Below, one piece after another: positions 25,323 to 36,747 of a stretch of 64,000 bases of DNA (position 1 is its first letter; each line of letters opens with the position of its first letter). The translations under genes and the position numbers were made by a program. The notes under the pieces were generated by a model. It did no database searches. It was given only the letters and a program-made list of their open reading frames with translations, and had not been told where the DNA came from. The DNA lies in assembly GCA_033344875.1 (NCBI GenBank), contig JAWPMO010000001.1, positions 4,055,595 to 4,119,594 of the forward strand, read 5' to 3'. Origin of the DNA: Ilumatobacteraceae bacterium (lineage in GTDB: Bacteria; Actinomycetota; Acidimicrobiia; Acidimicrobiales; Ilumatobacteraceae).

Positions 25323-26273
25323 ATGTCGCAGATCACCCTCAAGAACGCAGCCGGCAGCGACGCCGGCAAGGTCGACCTCGACGACAACACGTTCGGCATC
25401 GAGCCCAACGTGCCGGTCATGCACCAGGTCGTCACCGCTCAGCTCGCCGCCCGACGGGCCGGCACGCAGAGCACCAAGACCCGCAGCGAAGTCCGTGGTG
25501 GTGGCGCCAAGCCGTACCGCCAGAAGGGCACCGGCAACGCCCGTCAGGGCTCGATCCGTGCGCCGCACTACAGCGGTGGTGGCGTGGCCCTCGGCCCGAA
25601 GCCCCGCAAGTACGACCAGAAGACGCCGAAGAAGATGATCGGCCTCGCACTCCGCTCGGCGCTGTCCGACCGTGCCAACGAGGGCAAGATCATCGTCGTC
25701 GACTCCTGGGGTTGGGACTCGCCGAGCACCAAGGCCGCCAAGTCGGCGCTCGCCGGTCTCGGCATCGACGGCAAGGCGCTCGTCGTCGTCGACCGTGACG
25801 ACGCCGCTGCGGCACTCAGCTTCCGCAACCTCGTCGAGGTCCAGCTGATCACCCCGGCCGAACTCAACGCCTACGACGTGCTCTGCAACGAGTACATCGT
25901 GTTCACGCAGGCCACCCTGCCCGCACCCGCCGCACCGAAGGTCACGAAGACCGAGGCCGCCCCCAAGTCAGCCGACGAGGGAAGCGCCAGCGACGAGTCG
26001 GAGGACGGGAGCGGTCAAAGCGAAGCGGAGACCAGTCCCGTCCCATCAGAATGGGCCGGATCGGCCAAGGCGCTCCCCGACGACGCGCAGCCCGAGGGCT
26101 ACGACATCAAGGGCAACGCCGACTCGATGCTCTACCACGTGCCCGGGAGTGCGTTCTACGACCGCACCGTCGCCGAGGTCTGGTTCGACACCGAAGAGAA
26201 CGCGGAAGCCGCCGGCTTCCAGAAGCCGCCGTCACAGCGTGACGCCGCCGACGAGAACGAGAGCGAAGGCTGA
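25323..26273 (+). CDS. rplD: 50S ribosomal protein uL4 with C-terminal module
   Basis: 316 aa against the usual 205-220. Residues 1 to about 200 are a normal uL4, including the extended loop ([19 protein letters not shown]) that lines the exit tunnel. Residues about 201-258 are an acidic Ser/Glu-rich linker. Residues 262-302 are a compact module ([11 protein letters not shown] ... [16 protein letters not shown]) that recurs almost unchanged at the end of uL22. The frame is continuous and the next gene overlaps the stop (TGATG), so the tail is not an artefact of a lost stop. The linker should hold the module on the ribosome surface. Confidence 0.95.
   Translation: MSQITLKNAAGSDAGKVDLDDNTFGIEPNVPVMHQVVTAQLAARRAGTQSTKTRSEVRGGGAKPYRQKGTGNARQGSIRAPHYSGGGVALGPKPRKYDQKTPKKMIGLALRSALSDRANEGKIIVVDSWGWDSPSTKAAKSALAGLGIDGKALVVVDRDDAAAALSFRNLVEVQLITPAELNAYDVLCNEYIVFTQATLPAPAAPKVTKTEAAPKSADEGSASDESEDGSGQSEAETSPVPSEWAGSAKALPDDAQPEGYDIKGNADSMLYHVPGSAFYDRTVAEVWFDTEENAEAAGFQKPPSQRDAADENESEG
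26106..26228 (+). repeat. Copy 1 of repeated C-terminal module (in rplD)
   Basis: Encodes uL4 residues 262-302. The first 29 bases (26106-26134) are identical to 28467-28495 in rplV, and 23 bases at 26181-26203 are identical to 28542-28564. The protein copies share 33 of 41 residues by my count. Confidence 0.92.
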
Positions 26274-26560
26274 TGAAGGACCCACGCGACATCATCATGG
26301 CGCCGGTCGTCTCCGAGAAGAGCTACGAGCTCATGGAGACCGGCGTCTACACGTTCAAGGTGCATCAGAGCGCCAGCAAGCCCGAGATCCGCGACGCCGT
26401 CGAGGCGATCTGGGGGGTCGAGGTGCTCAAGGTCAACACCCTCAACCGCAAGGGCAAGGCCACCCGAGTCCGAGGCACGAACCGCACCGGTTCCAAGCCG
26501 AACACCAAGCGCGCCATCGTCACGCTGGCAGCGGGCGAGATCCCGCTGTTCGAGAACTGA
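26273..26560 (+). CDS. rplW: 50S ribosomal protein uL23
   Basis: 95-aa protein at the tunnel exit, docking site for trigger factor and [25 protein letters not shown] and [12 protein letters not shown] are typical. ATG overlaps the rplD stop by one base. Length is normal. Confidence 0.97.
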   Translation: MKDPRDIIMAPVVSEKSYELMETGVYTFKVHQSASKPEIRDAVEAIWGVEVLKVNTLNRKGKATRVRGTNRTGSKPNTKRAIVTLAAGEIPLFEN

Positions 26561-26567
26561 GGTCATC

Positions 26568-27404
<837 letters not shown>

Positions 27405-27426
27405 GGGATAGGGAAGAAGCAGAACC

Positions 27427-27704
<278 letters not shown>

Positions 27705-27705
<1 letters not shown>

Positions 27706-28613
27706 TGCGCGGACCGAAGCTGAACGAAGGTGCCATCACGGCGACGCTCGAGCCGGGCGTCCGTCACGGCACCAAGGCCACCGCCAAGTACGTGCGGTCG
27801 TCGGCCTACAAGGCGCGGGTCGTGCTCGACCTGATCCGCGGACTCGATGTGTCGCGCGCCGACCAGGTGTTGCAGTTCACCGAGCGCGGCATCGCCCACG
27901 ACATCCGCAAGGTGCTCGCCAGTGCGGTCGCCAACGCGAGCAACCCCGACAACACGGGTTCGTACATCGCCGACGCCGACGAGCTGTTCGTGCTCGCCTG
28001 TTTCGCCGACGAGGGCCCGACGCTGCGTCGTTTCCGCCCCCGTGCCCGTGGCCGCGCCACCCGCATCCGCAAGCGCACCTGCCACATCACGATCGTCGTC
28101 GCTCGCATGAGCGATGACCGACTCGAGGTCGTGCGGGCCCGCATCGACGGCAACACCGCCGGTGCCAGCGCCAACCGTCAGGCACGCGTCGAGCGCAGCC
28201 GCAAGCGCGCCGAAGCGGCCAAGGCCGGCGTCGACGCGATCGAGGCCGACGAGGCCACCGAGGATCTCGACGACGAGACCGCCGAGGACGTCGTCGGTAC
28301 CGACGACGCCGAGGTGCAGGGTTTCGCCGACGTCGCCGATGCGGCCGACACCGCCGACGACAGCGGCGACGACGCCGTCGAAGCTCCGGCCGGTGAGTTC
28401 GCCGCTGCCGACTACGCAGGTGCCGTGCTGCCCGATGCCGATGGCAACGGGCCCGACACCCACCCGATCAAGGGCAACGCCGACTCGATGCTCTATCACA
28501 CCCCCGACAGCCGCTACTACAAGGTCACCAAGGCCGAGGTGTGGTTCGACACCGAAGAGAACGCCGAGGCCGCAGGCTTCGCCAAGCCGGGCACCCAGAA
28601 GGACGAGGACTGA
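27705..28613 (+). CDS. rplV: 50S ribosomal protein uL22 with C-terminal module
   Basis: 302 aa against the usual 110-130. The uL22 core, whose hairpin lines the exit tunnel, runs to about residue 148 (ending [11 protein letters not shown]). A basic helix (about 155-168) and a long acidic Asp/Ala linker (about 170-250) follow, then a module at 255-295 that matches the uL4 tail in 33 of 41 positions. ATG overlaps the rpsS stop. rpsC follows after three bases, so translation must run through the tail. Function of the tail is unknown. Confidence 0.95.
28467..28589 (+). repeat. Copy 2 of repeated C-terminal module (in rplV)
   Basis: Encodes uL22 residues 255-295. Direct repeat of 26106-26228, 2.36 kb downstream, same strand and frame relation. 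The ends are most alike in DNA; the middle (about 28496-28535) has diverged. Confidence 0.92.
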
Positions 28614-28616
28614 TTC

Positions 28617-29477
28617 ATGGGTCAGAAGATCAATCCGTACGGCTTCCGCCTCGGCGTGAGCACCGACTGGAAGAGCCGTTGGTTCTCCGAGCGTGAGTAC
28701 AAGCAGTACCTCACCGAAGACTGGAAGATCCGTGAGGCGATCATGAAGCGGCTCGAGTCCGCCGCGATCAGCCGCATCGAGATCGAGCGGACCCGCGACA
28801 AGCTGCGCGTCGACGTGCACACCGCACGCCCGGGCATCGTCATCGGTCGTCGTGGCGCCCAGGCCGACGAGCTGCGCCAGATGATCACCGACATCACCGG
28901 CAACCAGAAGATCCAGCTGAACATCGTCGAGATCAAGACCCCCGAGCTCGACGCTGCGCTGATCGCACAGGGTGTCGCCGACCAGCTCGCCAACCGCATC
29001 GCCTTCCGGCGTGCGATGAAGCGGGCCGTCCAGAACGCCCAGCGCGCCGGTGCCCTCGGCATCCGCGTGCAGTGCTCCGGCCGCCTCGGCGGCGCCGAGA
29101 TGAGCCGCACCGAGTGGTACCGCGAAGGCCGTGTGCCGTTGCACACGCTGCGTGCCGACATCGACTACGGCTTCCGTGAGGCGAAGACCGCCAACGGTCG
29201 CGTCGGCGTGAAGGTGTGGCTCTACAAGGGCGACATCCTCCCGTACAAGCCGGCCAACGAAGACAAGATCGCTCGTGAGGCGGCCATGGCCGTCGGCGAG
29301 ACGTCGGGTCAGACCGCCGACGACGGCCCCCGCAAGGTCGTGTCGTCGGCAGCCCGCCAGCGCCAGGTCGCACCCGAGCCCGAGACGCAGCCCCTGATCA
29401 AGGACGCTGACCCCGAGCTCGAGAAGTTGCTCGACGAAGAAGAGACCATCGCCCGCAAGACCGGCGAAGGGGAGTGA
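28617..29477 (+). CDS. rpsC: 30S ribosomal protein uS3, extended C-terminus
   Basis: 286 aa, about 60 longer than E. coli uS3. The KH domain has the GXXG loop in IVIGRRGAQ (about 77-85), and the mRNA-entry region [13 protein letters not shown] is intact. The last ~65 residues form a charged tail ending in an acidic [17 protein letters not shown] segment. Tails of this kind are common in Actinobacteria. It does not contain the uL4/uL22 module. Confidence 0.97.
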   Translation: MGQKINPYGFRLGVSTDWKSRWFSEREYKQYLTEDWKIREAIMKRLESAAISRIEIERTRDKLRVDVHTARPGIVIGRRGAQADELRQMITDITGNQKIQLNIVEIKTPELDAALIAQGVADQLANRIAFRRAMKRAVQNAQRAGALGIRVQCSGRLGGAEMSRTEWYREGRVPLHTLRADIDYGFREAKTANGRVGVKVWLYKGDILPYKPANEDKIAREAAMAVGETSGQTADDGPRKVVSSAARQRQVAPEPETQPLIKDADPELEKLLDEEETIARKTGEGE

Positions 29478-29487
29478 GGAATCCATC

Positions 29488-29904
29488 ATGTTGATGCCCC
29501 GCAAAGTCGCACATCGCAAACACCATCGTGGTCGCACGAAGGGCAAGGCCAAGGCCGGCACCGAACTGCATTTCGGTGAGTACGGCATCCAGGCCCTCGA
29601 GCCGGGCTGGCTGACCGCCCGCCAGATCGAGGCCGCCCGTATCGCCATGACCCGCGCCATCCGCCGTGGCGGCAAGGTCTGGATCAACATCTTCCCGGAC
29701 AAGCCCGTCACGAAGAAGCCCGCCGAGACCCGCATGGGTTCCGGCAAGGGCAACCCCGAATTCTGGGTCGCCGTCGTGCGCCCGGGTCGTGTGCTCTTCG
29801 AGCTCTCGTACCCGGACGAGGCCACCGCCAAGGAAGCCATGAACAAGGCGATCCAGAAGCTCCCGATCAAGGCACGCGTCATCACGCGTGAGGAGATGAT
29901 CTGA
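29488..29904 (+). CDS. rplP: 50S ribosomal protein uL16
   Basis: 138-aa protein near the A and P sites. [20 protein letters not shown] at the N-terminus and [16 protein letters not shown] are diagnostic; the Arg in RMGSGKG is the usual hydroxylation site in other bacteria. Ten bases after rpsC. Confidence 0.97.
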   Translation: MLMPRKVAHRKHHRGRTKGKAKAGTELHFGEYGIQALEPGWLTARQIEAARIAMTRAIRRGGKVWINIFPDKPVTKKPAETRMGSGKGNPEFWVAVVRPGRVLFELSYPDEATAKEAMNKAIQKLPIKARVITREEMI

Positions 29905-29905
29905 C

Positions 29906-30118
29906 ATGGCACGCAAGAACAAGCTGGCCGAGATGGACCTGACCGAGCTCGTCGAAGAGCTGCGCGAAACCAAGCACGAGGCGTTGAACCTCCGCTTCCG
30001 GAACGCGACCGGTCAGCTCGAGAACACCGCTGAGATCCCGAAGGTGCGCCGACAGATCGCGCGTATCAACACCCTCATCCGTCAGCGTGAGATCGCTGCG
30101 GCCGAGGCGGAAGGCTGA
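29906..30118 (+). CDS. rpmC: 50S ribosomal protein uL29
   Basis: 70-aa two-helix protein at the tunnel exit next to uL23. LAEMDLTELVEELRETKHE and LRFRNATGQLEN are typical. One base after the rplP stop, so translational coupling is likely. Confidence 0.96.
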   Translation: MARKNKLAEMDLTELVEELRETKHEALNLRFRNATGQLENTAEIPKVRRQIARINTLIRQREIAAAEAEG

Positions 30119-30123
30119 GAGAC

Positions 30124-30417
30124 ATGAGCGAAACAGACACCACCGCCACCGAGGCGTCGAGCACCGAGCGCACGGCCCGGAAGGTTCGTGAAGGCGTCGT
30201 GACGTCGGCCGGGATGGACAAGACGATCGTCGTCACCATCACCGACCGCGTGCGTCACGCCAAGTACAACAAGTTCGTCCTGAAGAGCAAGAAGCTCTAC
30301 ACCCACGACGAGACCAACGACGCCGGAGTCGGCGACAAGGTCCGCGTCATGGAGTGCCGGCCGATGAGCAAGAACAAGCGCTGGCGTCTCGTCGACGTCA
30401 TCGAGCGGGCACGGTGA
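30124..30417 (+). CDS. rpsQ: 30S ribosomal protein uS17
   Basis: 97-aa 16S-rRNA-binding protein. The core starts at about residue 18 ([19 protein letters not shown]) after a short Thr/Ser/Glu-rich N-terminal extension of the kind common in Actinobacteria. [19 protein letters not shown] is the normal end. Confidence 0.97.
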   Translation: MSETDTTATEASSTERTARKVREGVVTSAGMDKTIVVTITDRVRHAKYNKFVLKSKKLYTHDETNDAGVGDKVRVMECRPMSKNKRWRLVDVIERAR

Positions 30418-30421
30418 ACCG

Positions 30422-30790
30422 ATGATTCAGCAAGAGTCGCGACTTCGGGTCGCCGACAACAGTGGTGCCAAGGAAGTCCTCTGCATCAAGGTGCTCGGTG
30501 GCACGCGCCGCCGGTACGCCTCGATCGGTGACGTCTTCGTGGCCACCGTCAAAGATGCCATCCCGGGCGCCGGGGTGAAGAAGGGCGACGTCGTCAAGTG
30601 CGTCGTCGTCCGAGTCAAGAAGGAAAAGCGTCGCCCGGATGGCAGTTACATCCGCTTCGACGAGAACGCAGCCGTGCTGATCAAGGACGATCTCACGCCT
30701 CGCGGCACCCGCATCTTCGGCCCGGTCGGCCGTGAGTTGCGTGATCGCAAGTTCATGCGCATCGTGTCGCTCGCACCGGAGGTGATCTGA
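30422..30790 (+). CDS. rplN: 50S ribosomal protein uL14
   Basis: 122-aa protein of the subunit interface; RsfS binding site in other bacteria. It begins [19 protein letters not shown] and ends [11 protein letters not shown], exactly the usual length. Confidence 0.98.
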   Translation: MIQQESRLRVADNSGAKEVLCIKVLGGTRRRYASIGDVFVATVKDAIPGAGVKKGDVVKCVVVRVKKEKRRPDGSYIRFDENAAVLIKDDLTPRGTRIFGPVGRELRDRKFMRIVSLAPEVI

Positions 30791-30791
30791 C

Positions 30792-31094
30792 ATGAAACTC
30801 CGCAAGGGAGATCCGGTCCGTGTGATCACGGGCAAAGACAAGGGCAAGGAAGGCGTGGTCGAACACGTCTACCCCAAGGCCAACAAGGTGATCGTCACCG
30901 GTGTGAACACCGCGTCGAAGCATCAGCGTGCCGCTCGTGCCAACGAGCAGGCCGGGATCATCGACCGCGACATGCCGATCGACGCCTCCAACGTCATGTT
31001 CGTGCACAAGGGCAACACCGTGCGTCTCGGATACACCGAGAACAGCAAGGGTGAGAAGGTCCGTATCGCACGCCCGAGTGGTGAGGAAGTCTGA
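30792..31094 (+). CDS. rplX: 50S ribosomal protein uL24
   Basis: 100-aa assembly initiator with a KOW motif at the N-terminus ([15 protein letters not shown]). One base after rplN; its TGA stop overlaps the rplE ATG. Confidence 0.97.
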   Translation: MKLRKGDPVRVITGKDKGKEGVVEHVYPKANKVIVTGVNTASKHQRAARANEQAGIIDRDMPIDASNVMFVHKGNTVRLGYTENSKGEKVRIARPSGEEV

Positions 31095-31720
31095 TGAACG
31101 CCACCGCAACCCAGCCCCGTCTCAAGGCGCGGTACAACAACACGATCAAGGCGCAGCTCGCCAAGGACCTCGGCATCGAGAACGCGATGCAGATCCCGAG
31201 GCTCGACAAGATCGTCATCAACATGGGCGTCGGCCGGGCCACGCAGCAGCCGTCGCTGCTCGAAAAGGCCGTCGACGAGCTCACGCTGATCGCCGGCCAG
31301 AAGCCGGTCGTCACCAAGGCGCAGACCTCGATCGCCGGCTTCAAGCTCCGTGAGGGCCAGGCCATCGGCACCAAGGTGACGCTGCGCGGCGATCGCATGT
31401 GGGAGTTCTACGACCGCCTGATCTCGGTGGCCATCCCCCGTATCCGTGACTTCCGCGGTCTGCCGGCTCATTCGTGGGACGGCCGGGGCAACTACACGTT
31501 CGGTCTCAACGACCAGACCGTGTTCCCCGAGATCAACGTCGACAACGTCGACCACCAGCGGGGCATGGACATCACCATCGTCACGACGGCGGTCACCAAC
31601 GAGGCCGGCAAGGCGCTGCTCGATGCGTTCGGCTTCCCCTTCAAGAAGGGCGCCGACGCCGACAACGCCCCCCGCAAGAAGAAGAGCCGTGGTCCGTACC
31701 GCGGTGGCAAGAAGAAGTGA
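31094..31720 (+). CDS. rplE: 50S ribosomal protein uL5
   Basis: 208-aa 5S-rRNA-binding protein. [32 protein letters not shown] and RDFRGL are diagnostic. The N-terminus is about ten residues longer than in E. coli and the C-terminus ends in a Lys/Arg-rich tail after the normal [12 protein letters not shown] segment. Confidence 0.97.
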   Translation: MNATATQPRLKARYNNTIKAQLAKDLGIENAMQIPRLDKIVINMGVGRATQQPSLLEKAVDELTLIAGQKPVVTKAQTSIAGFKLREGQAIGTKVTLRGDRMWEFYDRLISVAIPRIRDFRGLPAHSWDGRGNYTFGLNDQTVFPEINVDNVDHQRGMDITIVTTAVTNEAGKALLDAFGFPFKKGADADNAPRKKKSRGPYRGGKKK

Positions 31721-31746
31721 ACGAGTAGGCGAGAGAGAGATACGAC

Positions 31747-31932
31747 ATGGCCAAGAAAGCACTCGTCAACAAGGCGGCTGGTACGCCCAAGTTCAAAGTT
31801 CGCGCCTACACCCGCTGCCGCCGTTGCGGCCGGTCCCGTTCGGTCTTCAGGAAGTTCGGCCTCTGCCGCATCTGCTTGCGTGAGCTCGCACATGCCGGTG
31901 AGATCCCCGGCCTGACGAAGTCGAGCTGGTGA
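31747..31932 (+). CDS. rpsN: 30S ribosomal protein uS14, zinc form
   Basis: 61-aa short (type Z) uS14 with an intact zinc knuckle CRRC ... CRIC (two Cys-X2-Cys pairs 12 residues apart). The zinc-free longer paralogue is not in this window. RBS GAGAGAG. Confidence 0.97.
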   Translation: MAKKALVNKAAGTPKFKVRAYTRCRRCGRSRSVFRKFGLCRICLRELAHAGEIPGLTKSSW

Positions 31933-31945
31933 GGGAGGAAGAAAC

Positions 31946-32347
31946 ATGCTGACTGATCCCATTGCCGACATGCTGACCCGGATTCGCAACGCGAACACGG
32001 CGATGCACGACGAGGTGCGTATGCCCTCGTCGAAGCAGAAGGTCGCACTCGCCAAGGTCCTCGAATCCGAGGGCTACATCGGAGGCTTCGAGGTCGCACC
32101 GTCGACCAAGGGCCCCGGCGACGTGCTCACCATCTCGATGAAGTACTCCGACGATCGTGAACGCACGATCTCCGGCCTTCGTCGCATCTCCACCCCGGGC
32201 TTGCGCGTCTACCGCAAGTCGACCGCCGTGCCTCGTGTGCTCGGTGGTCTCGGTGTGGCCGTCCTGTCCACCAGCCATGGGCTCATGACCGACCGCGAGG
32301 CGCGCAAGCGCAACGTCGGCGGCGAAGTCCTCTGCTACGTCTGGTGA
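31946..32347 (+). CDS. rpsH: 30S ribosomal protein uS8
   Basis: 133-aa central-domain 16S-rRNA-binding protein and, in E. coli, repressor of the spc operon. It starts [36 protein letters not shown] is the conserved RNA-binding C-terminus. AGGAAGAA lies just upstream. Confidence 0.98.
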   Translation: MLTDPIADMLTRIRNANTAMHDEVRMPSSKQKVALAKVLESEGYIGGFEVAPSTKGPGDVLTISMKYSDDRERTISGLRRISTPGLRVYRKSTAVPRVLGGLGVAVLSTSHGLMTDREARKRNVGGEVLCYVW

Positions 32348-32371
32348 GCCAGAGGATCGAAGGGAAGACTC

Positions 32372-32914
32372 ATGTCTCGTATCGGTAACGCACCCGTCAC
32401 CGTCCCGTCCGGCGTCGACGTCACGGTCGCCGACGGCAACGTCACGGTCAAGGGCCCGAAGGGCTCGCTCAGCCGCCCCATCCCGGGTGGCATCGAGATC
32501 CGTCAGGAGGACGGCGCACTCACGTTCGTGCGCCCCAACGACGAGCGCAAGAACAAGGCGCTCCACGGCCTGACCCGGAGCCTCGTCAACAACATGGTCA
32601 TCGGGGTCACCGACGGCTACAAGAAGCAGCTCGAGATCGTCGGCGTCGGCTACCGCGCCGAGGCCCAGGGTGCCAATGCGCTCCGGCTCAATCTCGGCTT
32701 CAGCCACCCGGTCAACGTGACCGCTCCCGAGGGCATCACCTTCGAGGTCCCGGCCCCGACGCAGGTCGTCGTGTCCGGCATCGACAAAGAGGTCGTCGGC
32801 CAGGTGGCCGCCAACATCCGCAGCATCCGCAAGCCCGAGCCCTACAAGGGCAAGGGCGTCCGGTATGCCGGCGAGCGCGTCCTGCGCAAGGCCGGCAAGG
32901 CAGGTAAGAAGTAA
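32372..32914 (+). CDS. rplF: 50S ribosomal protein uL6
   Basis: 180-aa two-domain protein near the factor-binding site. [17 protein letters not shown] at the start and [16 protein letters not shown] near the end are diagnostic. Stop overlaps the rplR start (TAATG). Confidence 0.98.
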   Translation: MSRIGNAPVTVPSGVDVTVADGNVTVKGPKGSLSRPIPGGIEIRQEDGALTFVRPNDERKNKALHGLTRSLVNNMVIGVTDGYKKQLEIVGVGYRAEAQGANALRLNLGFSHPVNVTAPEGITFEVPAPTQVVVSGIDKEVVGQVAANIRSIRKPEPYKGKGVRYAGERVLRKAGKAGKK

Positions 32915-33279
32915 TGAGTGACATCGCCAAGGCACGCCGTGAGGGCCGCATCCGCCGCCATCGTCGGGTCCGCAAGAAGGTGCACGGCACCGCGGCCCGT
33001 CCGCGCCTCGCCGTTCACCGGTCGAACAAGCACATCACCGTCCAGGTGATCGACGACGACGCCCGCCGCACGCTGGCGGCTGCGTCCACCAACGAAGCCG
33101 ACCTGCGCAGCAGCAGCGGTGCGACGGTCGCCGCGGCCGAGCGCGTCGGTCAGCTCGTCGCCGAGCGGGCCAAGGCCGCCGGCATCGACACCGTGGTCTT
33201 CGACCGCGGTGGATTCGCCTACCACGGTCGCGTCGCTGCGATCGCCGAGGCAGCACGCAAAGCAGGTCTGGAGTTCTGA
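32914..33279 (+). CDS. rplR: 50S ribosomal protein uL18
   Basis: 121-aa 5S-rRNA-binding protein. [21 protein letters not shown] and [21 protein letters not shown] are the usual blocks. Overlaps rplF and rpsE by one base at either end, so the three genes are translationally coupled. Confidence 0.98.
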   Translation: MSDIAKARREGRIRRHRRVRKKVHGTAARPRLAVHRSNKHITVQVIDDDARRTLAAASTNEADLRSSSGATVAAAERVGQLVAERAKAAGIDTVVFDRGGFAYHGRVAAIAEAARKAGLEF

Positions 33280-33869
33280 TGGCGTACAACAACGACAATC
33301 GCAACGATCGCGACAACGAGGGCGGGCTGCGCGAGTCGCGCGTCATCACGATCAACCGTGTCGCCAAGGTCGTCAAGGGTGGCCGTCGCTTCAGCTTCAC
33401 GGCGCTCGTCGTGGTCGGTGACGGCAACGGTCGCGTCGGCCTCGGCTACGGCAAGGCCAAGGAAGTTCCGTTGGCCATCCAGAAGGGCACCGAGGAAGCC
33501 AAGCGCAACCTCTTCGAGGTGCCGCTGGCCGGTTCCACGATCATCCACCCCGTGCTCGGCTCGACCGGTGGCGGTCGTGTGCTCATGAAGCCGGCATCCG
33601 TTGGTACCGGCGTCATCGCCGGTGGCGCCGCACGCATCATCCTGGAAGAAGCCGGTGTGCACGACATCCTGTGCAAGTCGCTCGGCTCCGCCAACCACAT
33701 CAACGTCGCCCGCGCCACGATCGCCGGTCTCAAGTCGCTCCAGCGGCCCGACGAGATCGCCAAGCGCCGTGGCATCCCGGCCGACACGTTCGTGCCGAAG
33801 GGTCTGCTCAAGGCGTACGAAGAGCGCCAGAAGCAGATGGCTGCCGGCGTCTCCACGAGTCAGGACTGA
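33279..33869 (+). CDS. rpsE: 30S ribosomal protein uS5
   Basis: 196-aa accuracy protein at the mRNA entry. [20 protein letters not shown], the spectinomycin-loop region, and [16 protein letters not shown] are intact. Short extensions at both ends (Asn/Asp-rich N-terminus) are typical for high-GC Gram-positives. Confidence 0.98.
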   Translation: MAYNNDNRNDRDNEGGLRESRVITINRVAKVVKGGRRFSFTALVVVGDGNGRVGLGYGKAKEVPLAIQKGTEEAKRNLFEVPLAGSTIIHPVLGSTGGGRVLMKPASVGTGVIAGGAARIILEEAGVHDILCKSLGSANHINVARATIAGLKSLQRPDEIAKRRGIPADTFVPKGLLKAYEERQKQMAAGVSTSQD

Positions 33870-33880
33870 GGGAACGACCA

Positions 33881-34072
33881 ATGAGTGAGAACACCATCTC
33901 CGTCAAGCAGGTGAAGTCCGCGATCGGCGAGAAGCCCAAGGCTCGCGGCACCCTGCGGGCGTTGGGTCTCGGCCGGATCGGCAAGACCAACACCCTTCCC
34001 GATCGCCCCGAGATCCGCGGCATGATCCATCGTGTGCCGCACCTCATCGAAGTCACAGAAGGAGCTGAGTGA
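33881..34072 (+). CDS. rpmD: 50S ribosomal protein uL30
   Basis: 63-aa protein. VKQVKSAIGEKPKARGTLRAL and LGLGRIGKTNTLPD match the family. ATG 33881 lies 11 bases after rpsE, with GAGGGAA upstream. Confidence 0.95.
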   Translation: MSENTISVKQVKSAIGEKPKARGTLRALGLGRIGKTNTLPDRPEIRGMIHRVPHLIEVTEGAE

Positions 34073-34074
34073 TC

Positions 34075-34575
34075 ATGCGTGTCGACGATCTCGCACCAGC
34101 ACCAGGTTCGAAGCGGCGCGCCAAGCGCGTCGGCCGCGGTATCGGCGGCAAGGGCGGCAAGACCGCCGGTCGCGGTACCAAGGGACAGCGCGCCCGCAAC
34201 ACGGTCGCGCGCGGTTTCGAAGGTGGCCAGATGCCCCTCAAGCAGCGGGTGCCGAAGCTCAAGGGCTTCACCAACCCGTTCCGCGTCGAGTACTCGGCGG
34301 TCAACCTCGACACGCTGAACGAACTCGGCGAGTCGACGGTCGATCCCGACCTGCTCGTCGCTCGTGGCATCGTCCGGAAGGGCGCCTTCGTCAAGATCCT
34401 CGGCCGCGGTGAGATCACCGCCAAGCTCGACGTCCACGCACACGCGGTCTCCAAGGCGGCCGAAGCCGCGATCACGGGTGCCGGTGGCACCGTCACGCTG
34501 ATCACGCTGCCGTTCAAGGAAGAGGGCAAGGCGGGCCGACCCGCCGCCAAGGGCAACCAGTTCACGAACCGGTAA
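34075..34575 (+). CDS. rplO: 50S ribosomal protein uL15
   Basis: 166-aa late assembly protein. It starts MRVDDLAPAPGSKRRAKRVG, with the Gly-rich GIGGKGGKTAGRGTKGQ block behind. I chose ATG 34075, 10 bases after AGAAGGAG; the in-frame GTG 34069 is only four bases from that site. Last gene of this block; no clear terminator before secY. Confidence 0.96.
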   Translation: MRVDDLAPAPGSKRRAKRVGRGIGGKGGKTAGRGTKGQRARNTVARGFEGGQMPLKQRVPKLKGFTNPFRVEYSAVNLDTLNELGESTVDPDLLVARGIVRKGAFVKILGRGEITAKLDVHAHAVSKAAEAAITGAGGTVTLITLPFKEEGKAGRPAAKGNQFTNR

Positions 34576-34662
34576 CTCCGGTCGACCTGCGACGGCGGCG
34601 GCTCCTCGCGAGCCCCGCCCGCTAACCTGCCCGAGTCCCCGAACACGAGGAAAACATCGCCA

Positions 34663-36003
34663 GTGCTGTCGAATTTGTTGAACATCTTCAAGGTTGCGGA
34701 TCTTCGGAACAAGATCCTGTTCACCTTCATGATCGTGGCGCTGTACCGCATCGGTGCCGCCATTCGTGTGCCGGGCGTCGACCCGCTCGCGATCGATCAG
34801 CTCCAGGAGAGCACCGGCGACGGTGTGCTCGGCTTGTTCAACCTGTTCTCCGGCGGTGCCTTCGAGTCGTTCTCGATCTTCGCGCTCGGCATCATGCCGT
34901 ACATCACGGCCAGCATCATCATGCAGGTGCTCGGCGTCGTCATCCCCAAGCTGGAAGAACTCCAGCAGGAGGGTGCCGTCGGTCAACGCAAGATCACGCA
35001 GTACACCCGCTACGTGACGATCGCGTTGGCGCTGTTGCAGTCGACGGTGCTGGTCTTCCTGTTCGGTACCGGCGGTGGCGGCGCGTTCTTCAGCGCGGTC
35101 CAGGCGCCGTCGGTGCCGCTGTTGCCCGACGGCATCTGGCCGCGCGGCTACCTGATCATCCCCACCCTCGTCGCCGGCACCGCCGTCCTGATGTGGATGG
35201 GTGAGCTGATCTCGCAGCGTGGCATCGGCAACGGCATGTCGATGGTCATCTTCGCCTCGGTCGTCGCCTCCTTGCCCGGCGGGTTCTACTCGATCCTCCA
35301 GGTCAACAAGGTCTTCTGGTTCGTGGTGATGATCGTCGTCACGATCGGGATCATCGTGGCGGTGGTGTTCATCGAACTCGGCCAACGCCGTATCCCGGTC
35401 CAGTTCGCGAAACGTGTGGTAGGCCGTCGGATGATGGGTGGCCAGAACACCTACATCCCGCTCAAGGTCAACCAGTCCGGTGTGATCCCGATCATCTTCG
35501 CCAGCTCGATCCTGCTGCTGCCGGCCATCATGGTCAGCTTCCTCGGCAACGGCGACGCGAACAGCAGCAACTGGTGGGACAAGGCTCGTGGCCAGGCCCA
35601 GGAGTTCGTCGACCAGTACATCCTGAACAGTCAGAACCTGGTGTATGTCACGATCTTCGCCCTGTTGATCATCGCCTTCGCCTACTTCTACAACTCGATC
35701 GCGTTCGACCCGGTCCGCCAGGCCGACCAGATCCGCCGTCAGGGCGGGTTCATCCCCGGCGTCCGTCCCGGTCCGCAGACCGAGGCGTACCTCGGCAAGG
35801 CCGTCAACCGGATCACGCTGCCGGGCGCCGTGTTCATCGCGATCATCGCGATCCTGCCGTATCTGATCCTGTGGGCCGCCGACGTGAACTCCTTCGCCTT
35901 TGCCGGCACGAGCGTCCTCATCTCGGTGGGTGTGGCCCTCGAGCTGATGCGCCAGATCGACAGCCAGCTGATGCTGCGCAACTACGCCGGGTTCCTGAAG
36001 TAG
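34663..36003 (+). CDS. secY: Preprotein translocase channel subunit SecY
   Basis: 446-aa inner-membrane protein with ten predicted helices, the pore of the Sec translocon. FKVADLRNKILFTFMIVALYR is helix 1; LFSGGAFESFSIFALGIMPYI is the plug region; the cytoplasmic loop RRIPVQFAKRVVGRRMMGGQ before helix 7 contacts SecA and the ribosome. Start GTG 34663 is preceded by CGAGG 12 bases upstream. A TAACCT box at 34623-34628 suggests its own promoter. adk follows after 10 bases. Confidence 0.98.
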   Translation: MLSNLLNIFKVADLRNKILFTFMIVALYRIGAAIRVPGVDPLAIDQLQESTGDGVLGLFNLFSGGAFESFSIFALGIMPYITASIIMQVLGVVIPKLEELQQEGAVGQRKITQYTRYVTIALALLQSTVLVFLFGTGGGGAFFSAVQAPSVPLLPDGIWPRGYLIIPTLVAGTAVLMWMGELISQRGIGNGMSMVIFASVVASLPGGFYSILQVNKVFWFVVMIVVTIGIIVAVVFIELGQRRIPVQFAKRVVGRRMMGGQNTYIPLKVNQSGVIPIIFASSILLLPAIMVSFLGNGDANSSNWWDKARGQAQEFVDQYILNSQNLVYVTIFALLIIAFAYFYNSIAFDPVRQADQIRRQGGFIPGVRPGPQTEAYLGKAVNRITLPGAVFIAIIAILPYLILWAADVNSFAFAGTSVLISVGVALELMRQIDSQLMLRNYAGFLK

Positions 36004-36013
36004 TCGCCGTCCC

Positions 36014-36670
36014 GTGATCCCGGGTGCACGCCTCATCATCCTCGGCCGGCAGGGAGCCGGTAAGGGGACGCAGTGTGTCCGACTGTCGCGCCACTACGTC
36101 GTCCCGCACATCTCGACGGGTGACATGCTGCGCGCCGCGGTCCGCGAGGGCACCGAGCTTGGCCTGCTCGCGAAGCAGATCATGGAGGAGGGCGGTCTGG
36201 TCGGCGACGACATCATGATCGGCCTGGTCGACGAGCGGCTCGCCAAGCCCGACGCCGACAGTCGCGGCTACATCCTCGACGGGTTCCCCCGCACGGTCGC
36301 GCAGGCGCAGGCGCTCGACGAGCTGACCGCCGCCAAACCGATCAACACGGTCATCGACCTCGACGTGCCCCGCGAAATCGTGCGCGAGCGTCTCTCGGCG
36401 CGGCGCGTATGCCGTGACTGCGGCACCAACTACACGGCGAGCGACAACGAACCGTCGCCGTGGATCTGCGACGTCTGTGGCGGCGACGTGCAGCAGCGCG
36501 CCGACGACACACCCGAGGCGGTCGACCGTCGTCTCGACCTCTACGAGGAGCAGACCGCTCCGTTGATCGAGTATTTCAGTAGCCGCGGTGCACTCGCCGT
36601 GGTCAATGGTGTCGGGCATCCCGACCACGTGTTCAAGCGTCTCACCGACGCGATCGAGGCCCGCCGGTAG
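36014..36670 (+). CDS. adk: Adenylate kinase, zinc-LID type
   Basis: 218-aa enzyme that interconverts ATP + AMP and 2 ADP. P-loop GRQGAGKGT (11-19), GFPRTVAQAQAL, and a LID domain with four Cys (C133, C136, C152, C155) that should bind zinc. Start GTG 36014, close behind secY. In many Actinobacteria map follows; here the next gene is infA after a 159-base gap with its own promoter. Confidence 0.97.
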   Translation: MIPGARLIILGRQGAGKGTQCVRLSRHYVVPHISTGDMLRAAVREGTELGLLAKQIMEEGGLVGDDIMIGLVDERLAKPDADSRGYILDGFPRTVAQAQALDELTAAKPINTVIDLDVPREIVRERLSARRVCRDCGTNYTASDNEPSPWICDVCGGDVQQRADDTPEAVDRRLDLYEEQTAPLIEYFSSRGALAVVNGVGHPDHVFKRLTDAIEARR

Positions 36671-36718
36671 GCGGCCCACCGCTAGCACATCGCCTCGGAA
36701 AAGTGGCGGATCCTGCCA

Positions 36719-36747
36719 TTGGGGATCGCGCCCGCTTCCGATAGCAT
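36719..36747 (+). promoter_or_regulatory. Promoter of infA-rpmJ-rpsM-rpsK-rpsD-rpoA-rplQ
   Basis: TTGGGG (36719-36724), 17-base spacer, TAGCAT (36742-36747), identical -10 to the rplC promoter. The leader has a hairpin ggtctg-TGTG-cagacc (36756-36771) and a ctgag...ctcag pair (36787-36807). Confidence 0.6.

Noticed and set aside
26230-26275. Frameshift or lost stop as cause of the uL4 tail
   Set aside because: The tail has a conserved module repeated in uL22, normal codon use, and the next gene overlaps its stop.
33808-36039. 743-codon open frame on the minus strand
   Set aside because: Antisense to rpsE-secY; Asp/His/Arg-rich shadow product.
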